NCBI GenBank assembly: GCA_000158655.1
Contig: EQ973338.1
Location: 352,816-409,208, forward strand
Reading direction: 5' to 3'
DNA length: 56,393 nucleotides
Source: [Clostridium] methylpentosum DSM 5476
GTDB taxonomy: Bacteria; Bacillota; Clostridia; Oscillospirales; Ruminococcaceae
Below are positions 50,858 to 56,393 of the stretch, in pieces. Made by a program: the position numbers and the translations under genes. Numbering within the stretch: the stretch's first letter is position 1; the number at the start of each line of letters is the position of its first letter. The notes under the pieces are model-generated. The model saw nothing but the letters and a program-made list of their open reading frames with translations. It was not told the DNA's origin and made no database searches.

Positions 50858-51928
50858 ATGTCCAATATCAGAATCGAGCTGACCGCCAATCCGAAACAAA
50901 AGCCGCAAGGCCCCCTTCATTTTGGCAGATACTTTACCGACCATATGTTTCTTATGAATTACGACAAAGGGGAGGGCTGGCACGACGCCCGCATTGTCCC
51001 CTACGGACCGTTCCCCCTGGATCCAGCCGCCATGTGCCTGCACTACGGCCAGGAGGTTTTCGAGGGGATGAAGGCGTACTTAACCCCGGACGGGACGATT
51101 CAGTTGTTCCGGCCAGATGAGAACTTTAAACGCCTCAACTGCTCCAACGAGCGCATCTGCATTCCGCAGGTGGATGAGGAGCTTTGTCTTGAGGGCCTGA
51201 AAAAACTGATTGAAATCGACAAGGACTGGATGCCCACCGAGAAGGAGACCTCCCTCTACATCCGTCCGTTCATCATCGCGACCGACGCCCACCTCGGCGT
51301 CAGCCCGGGCGAACACTATCTCTTTGCGGTCATCGTCTCCCCGGTTGCGGCGTATTACGAGACAGGGCTCGACCCAGTGAAGATTTACGTCGAGAAATCC
51401 TACACCCGCGCCGTCAAGGGCGGCACCGGCATGGCAAAGACGGGGGGCAACTACGCGGCGTCCCTCATCGCGCAGGTCGAGGCGTATGAGGAGGGGTTCT
51501 CCCAAGCGCTCTGGCTCGACGGGGTAGAGAAGAAATATGTCGAGGAAGTCGGCACCATGAACGTCTTTTTTGTGGTGGACGACGAGGTGATCACCCCGGC
51601 GCTCAACGGGAGCATCCTCTCGGGCATCACCCGCAAATCCTCCATCGACATCCTCAAATCCTGGGGTGTCAAGGTCACTGAGCGGCGTATTGCGATTGAC
51701 GAGATCGTCGAATTCCACAAACAAGGTCGCCTCAAGGAGATGTTCGGTACTGGTACGGCTGCGGTCATCTCCCCTGTCGGAATGCTGCGCTACGATGGGC
51801 ATGATATGCCGATCGGCGACGGTACGACTGGGGCACTTACCCAAAAACTGTACGATGCCTTAACTGGCATCCAGTGGGGTACTGCTGAGGATACATTTGG
51901 CTGGACAGTTCCCTGCTGCAAGCTGTAA
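50858..51928 (+). CDS. ilvE: Branched-chain amino acid aminotransferase
   Basis: This 356-aa fold-type IV aminotransferase makes valine, leucine and isoleucine from their keto acids. Landmarks are YGQEVFEGMKAYLTPDG (about 66-82), FRPDENFKRLN, the PLP-lysine region KGGTGMAKTGGNYAASL (about 188-204), LDGVEKKYVEEVGTMNVFFV (about 217-236) and ISPVGML. A TATAAT -10 element stands at about 50802 and AAGAAAGAAGGA precedes the ATG. Terminator at 51943-51972. Confidence 0.94.
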   Translation: MSNIRIELTANPKQKPQGPLHFGRYFTDHMFLMNYDKGEGWHDARIVPYGPFPLDPAAMCLHYGQEVFEGMKAYLTPDGTIQLFRPDENFKRLNCSNERICIPQVDEELCLEGLKKLIEIDKDWMPTEKETSLYIRPFIIATDAHLGVSPGEHYLFAVIVSPVAAYYETGLDPVKIYVEKSYTRAVKGGTGMAKTGGNYAASLIAQVEAYEEGFSQALWLDGVEKKYVEEVGTMNVFFVVDDEVITPALNGSILSGITRKSSIDILKSWGVKVTERRIAIDEIVEFHKQGRLKEMFGTGTAAVISPVGMLRYDGHDMPIGDGTTGALTQKLYDALTGIQWGTAEDTFGWTVPCCKL

Positions 51929-51942
51929 GCGGTTCCGTTTGA

Positions 51943-51972
51943 GGGGCGGTGTGTTTGCGCCGTCCCTTTTTG
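51943..51972 (+). terminator. ilvE terminator
   Basis: A 7-bp stem GGGGCGG/CCGTCCC (one wobble) is followed by TTTTTG on the plus strand. Confidence 0.7.
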
Positions 51973-52289
51973 TATTCAAACCCGCCGGTTTTTTGCAGGG
52001 TGCGCAGGACAATGCAATTGCTCCCTGGGCTAAAAGCGGCTGGCAACCACTGCTTTTTCAGTTGTAGAGGGGACAACCGTTCTGTTTTAAATCCGCCCAT
52101 TTCGAGTTTGTACATTTGGGTGATTTCTGTGAGCGGTAAACAGCCTGCCTGAAGCCAAGATTTGAGACGGGCGGCGAAAAATGCAGAGCCTGGATCAGCT
52201 TGGGCCGGTGCAGCTCAGGCCACGCCCACTGTCTTGGGGTCAGCTGCAGGCATGGGCACAACCTTTTCCAACAGATTCATTTGACAGAG
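51973..52289. other. Spacer without a gene
   Basis: No supported gene. The open frame of the next gene reaches back to 52200 but the likely start is 52290. Confidence 0.4.
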
Positions 52290-53123
52290 ATGGGGATGAA
52301 GATGAGACAGCAACGCGAAAAGATAACCAAACGGATGCGCAACCGGATGACGATTGTGTTCTACCTGCTTGTTGTATTGCTGTTTGTATTTTTGTGCAGG
52401 GGGCTACTCAACGACCATATGCTGGACCCATATCAGCTCTGTGCTGTATCAGCTTCGGTATCAAGCGCATCTTCAGCGGATTCGAACACTGTGCAGGCGG
52501 CGGAAGAGGAGCATCTGCATAAGGCCAACGACGTCGACCTGAACGACTGGAAGCTGATTCTCTCGAATAAGACACACCCTTTGGACGAGAATTTTGAAGT
52601 CGACCTGACTCCGCTGGATAAGGATGAAACCCAGTTTGCGGATAGCCGCTGTGCGGACAAGCTGCTCGCGATGGTCAAAGCGGCGAAAAAGGATGGGATT
52701 GAGCTTTACATCGCCTCCTCCTACCGCTCGGTCAAGCGGCAGAAGGTGCTGTTTGAGGAGGAATTTGAAGCCTATAAGTCCCGTGGCTTCAGCGATGAGG
52801 ACGCCTATGAGGCTGCCGCCGTCTACCAGGCTCCTCCCGGCACCAGCGAACACGGCACAGGTCTTGCGTTTGATATTGTGGACGGCGACTGGTTTTCGGA
52901 GCACAACAACCTCAACGAAAAGTTTGAGAAAACCGAGGCGTTTGCCTGGCTCAGCCAGCATGCGGCGGACTACGGCCTGATCCTGCGCTATCCCAAGGAC
53001 AAGGTGGAGATCACAAAATACGGCTACGAACCGTGGCATTACCGCTATGTCGGGGAGGAACATGCCAAAAAGATCAAGGAGCAGGGCCTCTGTCTCGAGG
53101 AGTACCTCGGTATTTTAGATTGA
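52290..53123 (+). CDS. VanY-type D-alanyl-D-alanine carboxypeptidase (M15B)
   Basis: This 277-aa protein has one N-terminal membrane helix (about 20-40), a spacer, and an M15B peptidase domain: SSYRSVKRQ near 145, the zinc motif SEHGTGLAFDIVDGD (S-x-H-x2-G-x-A-x-D, about 192-206) and EPWHYRYVG near 252 (last zinc His). Such enzymes trim the D-Ala end of peptidoglycan stem peptides on the outer face of the membrane. Without vanA/vanB-type neighbours it is a housekeeping wall enzyme. Several ATGs (52290, 52296, 52302) are possible starts. Confidence 0.9.
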   Translation: MGMKMRQQREKITKRMRNRMTIVFYLLVVLLFVFLCRGLLNDHMLDPYQLCAVSASVSSASSADSNTVQAAEEEHLHKANDVDLNDWKLILSNKTHPLDENFEVDLTPLDKDETQFADSRCADKLLAMVKAAKKDGIELYIASSYRSVKRQKVLFEEEFEAYKSRGFSDEDAYEAAAVYQAPPGTSEHGTGLAFDIVDGDWFSEHNNLNEKFEKTEAFAWLSQHAADYGLILRYPKDKVEITKYGYEPWHYRYVGEEHAKKIKEQGLCLEEYLGILD

Positions 53124-53802
53124 TTTGGGACATCCTGCACCGAGAAATCCGGCAGAGATGGTTTTTGAGAATTGGTTTTGTCGGTGTGGAATGGCGTTGC
53201 TTTTTATCGAGCACCTACGGCATGGCCGATGCGTCGCTCCTAGAACCTTTTTATAGATCTAGTGTTGAGTTCCTCTTTAGGACAAGCTGAACTTGTCAGA
53301 AGAGATTTGATGAATCATTTCAATGACAATAAAAAACACCAGCCAGTTGGTTGGTGTTTTTTGTTATCTGTGTAAGAGAATCCAAATTGTCCCCGGTGCG
53401 CTCCGGCCCTTGTGCGGCAAGGAGTACGCAGTGTCATGACAGCAACTGGCCGGGCCTATTGCAGTGACCAGAAAGCGATCTTCTCATTGGGCAGGCCCAT
53501 GCAGCAAAAACTCGGAATGACAACCCATCTGGGCAGATTCCAATGCATCTTTGAATGCTCAACCGGCTCTGATCAAAAGGGGAAAGCCGGTCGGTTCGCT
53601 GCATCCTGCAGGAGGGGAATCTGATCGCTCGTGACGTTACACTTCACCCACTGTATCAGCTGGTTTGACGGGCGGAGCATTGTGACGCGTTTCCGGACTG
53701 GATCACTGACAGGCTGGATGCTACAAGCTTGTTGAAATGTCGCCGTTTCGACCGAAGATCATATTTACAGACCGAAATTTGCCCAAATTGCGGCCTGAAG
53801 AG
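53124..53802. other. Spacer with one terminator, otherwise gene-free
   Basis: Apart from the hairpin at 53331-53362 I see no gene. Short frames (for example 53412-53624, plus) lack a convincing ribosome binding site. Confidence 0.4.
53331..53362 (+). terminator. Terminator downstream of the carboxypeptidase gene
   Basis: AAAAAACACCA and TTGGTGTTTTTT form the stem (with inner CC/GG pairs). It lies about 210 bases behind the stop codon at 53123. Confidence 0.65.
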
Positions 53803-54540
53803 CTACACGTTTCCGCTGCGCATCCTATGGTGGAATACAGCGACTGCAATCCCAAAGACAACCACCGCATAACCGATAACCCACCCGAGGTCAGGAAGGA
53901 TACGGCTGAACTCTCCGGCCAGGGCATACCTGCCCGCATTGACCGCGTGGGAGAAAGGTAACAGATCGGCGATCCGCTGAAACATCCCCCCGACCAATTT
54001 GGTGTCAAACCAGGTGCCCGAAAGCCAGGCGCTCAGGTTGGTCAGCAGCGCGCCGCACACTCCGCCTACCTGCTTGTCGGTGAACAGCGTCCCGCAGAGC
54101 AGGCCGATGCCGATGTAGAGCAGCGCCGCGGGAAGCAACACGAGAATTGCCAGCAGGATGTTGGCATTGAAACTCAGCCCGAGCAACAGTGCGGCTCCAA
54201 AACAGACACACATCTGTGCAACCGCGAGTGGGAGCAGTGGGAGGGTGTAACCCGCGAGAAATCCGCGCGCTGTCAGCGGGGAGGTCAGCAGGCGCAGCAT
54301 AAACGAACTGGTCCGGTCTTTTGCAATGAGAAACCCTGAAAAAAGGGAGATAAACGAGAGACCGAACACAGCGATACCTGGGGCGAGCTGTCCGATTGCA
54401 AAAAGTTCCACCGGTACATTGGACTGGATGAGGCTCAAGAGCAGGAGCAGCACGATGGGAAACCCGATGCCAAACACAAGATTGAGCCGGTCCCGAACCA
54501 GCTCTTTGGTGTTGCGCAGAGCGAATGCAGCTGTTTTCAC
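53803..54540 (-). CDS. ABC-2 type exporter permease
   Basis: This 245-aa protein has six membrane helices in the ABC-2 order (about 19-37, 50-72, 95-118, 127-147, 157-174 and 218-236). KDRTSSFMLRLLTSPLTARGFLAGY (about 74-98) is the usual cytoplasmic coupling loop. It is the membrane partner of the ATPase upstream, whose stop it overlaps by 4 bases. The substrate is unknown; this type exports antibiotics, lipids or polysaccharide. Confidence 0.9.
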   Translation of the reverse strand: MKTAAFALRNTKELVRDRLNLVFGIGFPIVLLLLLSLIQSNVPVELFAIGQLAPGIAVFGLSFISLFSGFLIAKDRTSSFMLRLLTSPLTARGFLAGYTLPLLPLAVAQMCVCFGAALLLGLSFNANILLAILVLLPAALLYIGIGLLCGTLFTDKQVGGVCGALLTNLSAWLSGTWFDTKLVGGMFQRIADLLPFSHAVNAGRYALAGEFSRILPDLGWVIGYAVVVFGIAVAVFHHRMRSGNV

Positions 54541-55280
54541 CGTTTATCCCCCCTTTTTGTTGGTTCGCCGCAGAGGGCGACAAAAGCATCTTCAAAGCGG
54601 TCTGTTTCGGCCTGGCGCATCAGTTCTTGCGGCGTACCAAGCGCTTTGAGCCTTCCCTGTGCCAGGATTCCGATGCGGTCTGACAGCGCCTCCGCCTCCT
54701 CAAGGTAATGGGTGGTCAGGATGATGGTGATGCTTCCCTTGACCTCCCGGATCGTGGACCAAAGATCGCGGCGCGCGAGGACATCGAGCCCGAGCGTTGG
54801 CTCGTCGAGAAAAAGGATTTTGGGGTTGGAGATCAGCGCCATGGCAATGGACAGCCGCCTCTGCCACCCCCCGGAGAGGGTTTTGGCCTTATCCCTGGCG
54901 ATTTCCTCCATCCCGAAGGAACACAGCATTTCCTGTGCCTTGCGCTTCGCCTCTTTTCTTGCGCTTCCATAGATGCCGCAGATCAGCTCGAGGTTTTCCC
55001 GCACCGTCAGGTTTTGCGCAACAGCGGTTTCCTGTGGGGAGACGTTGATCAATTTTTTGACCTCCTGCGGGTGGGCAAGGATGCTCTTTCCCAAAAGCAC
55101 CGCATCTCCCGATGTCGGTTTCACGAGGCCGGATAGCATCTTGATGGCGGTTGTCTTGCCCGCACCGTTGACGCCGAGCAGGGAGAACAGTTCTCCCTGT
55201 GCGACCGAGAGGTTGAGATGGTCAACCGCGGTTTTGGTTTTGTACACCTTTGTGAGGTCGGTTGTTTCAATCGCGTTCAC
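54537..55280 (-). CDS. ABC transporter ATP-binding protein
   Basis: This 247-aa protein has the Walker A GVNGAGKTTAIKML (residues about 36-49), Q-loop, signature LSGGWQRRLSIAMAL (about 132-146), Walker B ILFLDEPTLGLD (about 152-163) and H-loop TTHYLEEAEALS (about 186-197). It powers the ABC-2 permease. The GTG at 55280 follows GGAG by six bases; its frame overlaps the end of the AbrB gene by 14 bases, showing translational coupling. The open frame upstream of the GTG has no ribosome binding site. Confidence 0.92.
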   Translation of the reverse strand: MNAIETTDLTKVYKTKTAVDHLNLSVAQGELFSLLGVNGAGKTTAIKMLSGLVKPTSGDAVLLGKSILAHPQEVKKLINVSPQETAVAQNLTVRENLELICGIYGSARKEAKRKAQEMLCSFGMEEIARDKAKTLSGGWQRRLSIAMALISNPKILFLDEPTLGLDVLARRDLWSTIREVKGSITIILTTHYLEEAEALSDRIGILAQGRLKALGTPQELMRQAETDRFEDAFVALCGEPTKRGDKR

Positions 55281-55578
55281 TTTGATCTCCTTCCTCTCCG
55301 AGCTGTTGGATGGCCGCAGCGAAAGTTCGGGAATCCTCTTCGGTTTGTTCGGGATAGATTTCCTTTGCCTTGCCCGCAAAGATTGCGTCCGCAATTTTAG
55401 CAAACACGCCGTACCGTTCAATTGCAATGCCCTTGTGAACATCCGCGAGAAGCAGCAGTGTATCGCCAGGATTGATATCAAACATATCCCGCACTTCTTT
55501 GGGAATGACAATTTGGCCTTTTGGACCAACCTTGACAGAACCCATATATCTTTCGTTCTGGTTTGGCTTTTTTTTCAT
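55267..55578 (-). CDS. AbrB/MazE-family transcription regulator
   Basis: This 103-aa protein has the swapped-hairpin DNA-binding domain of the AbrB/SpoVT family near residues 12-55 (GSVKVGPKGQIVIPKEVRDMF, GDTLLLLAD). A C-terminal helical tail of ~45 residues probably mediates assembly. It is the first gene of a three-gene operon with an ABC exporter. A palindrome that overlaps its promoter suggests autoregulation. GGAGGACAGT precedes the ATG. Confidence 0.9.
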   Translation of the reverse strand: MKKKPNQNERYMGSVKVGPKGQIVIPKEVRDMFDINPGDTLLLLADVHKGIAIERYGVFAKIADAIFAGKAKEIYPEQTEEDSRTFAAAIQQLGEEGDQSERD

Positions 55579-55603
55579 ACTGTCCTCCTTTGCACCTCAT
55601 GTT

Positions 55604-55622
55604 TTATAAGTATAACTTATAA
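55604..55622. promoter_or_regulatory. Palindrome overlapping the abrB-operon promoter
   Basis: TTATAAG-TATAA-CTTATAA is a perfect 7-5-7 dyad that overlaps the -10 element of the promoter at 55619-55647. It is a likely operator for the AbrB-family protein or another repressor. Confidence 0.55.
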
Positions 55623-55647
55623 TACTACTGTGACCTTGCACTGTCAA
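55619..55647 (-). promoter_or_regulatory. Promoter of the AbrB-ABC operon
   Basis: On the minus strand a perfect TTGACA and TATTAT are 17 bases apart, about 40 bases before the ATG at 55578. Confidence 0.8.
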
Positions 55648-55679
55648 GGGGGAATAACCTGCCACAATTCTGTTGTTGT

Positions 55680-55790
55680 CGTTTTGTTTCAACTGAAAAC
55701 GACAGGTTTCTTGAGAGAGTGTTGAAAACTTTCCACAGGAACAGGTGTTTCAACAGTTTCAACCGAGTTTTCCACAATATATTGGCAGGG
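55680..55790. other. Cluster of DnaA-box-like and TTGAAAC-type motifs
   Basis: TTTTCCACA (55768-55776, one mismatch to TTATCCACA) and CTTTCCACA (55729-55737, two mismatches) stand among repeated GTTGAAAAC/GTTTCAAC strings, a mix often seen near dnaA in Clostridia. No dnaA or dnaN is visible here. It is listed as a motif cluster, not as an origin. Confidence 0.35.
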
Positions 55791-56393
55791 CTTTCAGTAG
55801 GGCACAATTTCTTGTAGACAAGCATTGTTGAAAGCACTAGGGCAGCCTGGCGCAGTGGCAACAGGGGTAAAAAACATCTCCGCAAATGTACTAAATGCAG
55901 CTGCGTGTTTTGGGATAGATCGCTTGGTGTGAAGAAAAGGGACGGGAGAAAGCTCCGCAAGCACAGTCCGCTTCCCCGAGACCTTGCACTGCGAATCCAG
56001 TTAAATTTATAAGTTTCCTGTTGGCCGGTTGCCGACAAGCAAATCTGGGCGCTCTGCTGTTTCTTTGGCAGGATACCACAACCGGAATTCTGCGCCTTTT
56101 GATAAATACAGTGCGGGCAAGCTGAACCCGCCAACATCTGCCCCGATGGGCAGAATGCAGGCTTCTTATCGCAGGTGCGATGGTTCAGCCCGAACGAGAC
56201 AAATAAAGGCCTGTGCTACAGGGAGTAGCCAGCCTAGGGGAAATCATGAAATGGCACGGAATGCGGCGCCATTTATTTCAGAAGCAATAACAGGTGGTGT
56301 CAACAAGCTTTTCGATCTCCCTTTGGATTCAGCAGTATGCGACAAAGCAAAAGAGGACCTGCAATAAATCCAGATAAAACAAGTGCACAGAAT
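55791..56393. other. Gene-free right end of the window
   Basis: Frames such as 56029-56367 (plus) and 55625-56137 (minus) lack ribosome binding sites and resemble nothing known. I see no gene, terminator or repeat that can be supported. Confidence 0.4.

Noticed and set aside
55625-56367. Frames at 55625-56137 (minus) and 56029-56367 (plus) as genes
   Set aside because: No start with a ribosome binding site, no motif, and overlap with each other and with the DnaA-box-like cluster.

Overview
This window is chromosomal DNA of a Gram-positive anaerobe of class Clostridia, most likely an Oscillospiraceae/Ruminococcaceae-type gut organism. The evidence is acetate kinase next to TmcAL, an ECF sigma/DUF4179 pair, a DUF6320/condensation-type acyltransferase pair, long-form HPF, two Fe-type alcohol dehydrogenases, AGGAGG-type ribosome binding sites and TTGACA/TATAAT promoters. 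No rRNA, CRISPR array, intact transposase or integrase is visible. The only RNA gene I can support is one tRNA-Pro(GGG).

Layout. (1) 1-1523: a small membrane protein and superoxide dismutase. (2) 1770-9160: the accessory hot spot, a minus-strand array of toxin/immunity-like cassettes ending at the 3' end of tRNA-Pro. It holds two DUF4417-fusion genes (one intact, one cut by an in-frame amber codon), two decayed DUF6883-like genes each followed by an intact small SH3-like gene, a barnase C-terminal remnant overlapping a barstar N-terminus that is spliced onto a toxin-like tail, a HEPN-motif gene and a sixth, nearly erased cassette. The cassettes share leaders with a small palindrome (some arms change in a base-compensating way) and an ~80-bp 3' module; two of these modules continue into a copy of the tRNA 3' end plus its terminator. 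(3) 9393-12129: metG and tatD. (4) 12130-19060: a glycosyltransferase, an unknown membrane protein, a CPBP protease, a TadA-DUF1905 frame fusion, copies of a dispersed ~200-bp repeat and a wrecked IS200-type tnpA. (5) 19470-29277: housekeeping genes (ppa, guaB, htrA, nitroreductase, ECF sigma with DUF4179 partner, tmcAL, ackA). (6) 29280-32060: a gene-poor, partly AT-rich stretch with small, broken or unrecognised genes. (7) 32182-43904: bPH2 membrane pair, arginine genes argG-argH-argF with probable ArgR sites, flavin reductase, unknown membrane protein, Fe-ADH, ferritin, GNAT, HPF. (8) 44035-56393: FkbM methyltransferase, DUF6320 and acyltransferase, aminotransferase, trpS, a second Fe-ADH, ilvE, a VanY-type carboxypeptidase, and an AbrB-ABC exporter operon whose upstream spacer contains DnaA-box-like motifs.

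How the genes work together. argG-argH-argF make arginine from ornithine, carbamoyl phosphate and aspartate and probably respond to arginine through upstream operators. ackA and the two Fe-ADHs fit fermentative disposal of acetyl units and reducing power. SOD, ferritin and nitroreductase fit oxygen and iron handling. The sigma/DUF4179 pair should form a sigma/anti-sigma switch. AbrB is translationally coupled to an ABC exporter and a palindrome overlaps its promoter.

The most novel material is the tRNA-Pro-anchored cassette array: modular proteins with a conserved N-terminus and C-terminus around a variable centre, interleaved with immunity-like genes and separated by repeats. Family names such as DUF4417, DUF6883 and DUF4926 come from motif memory, not from a search. 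All positions were read by hand.
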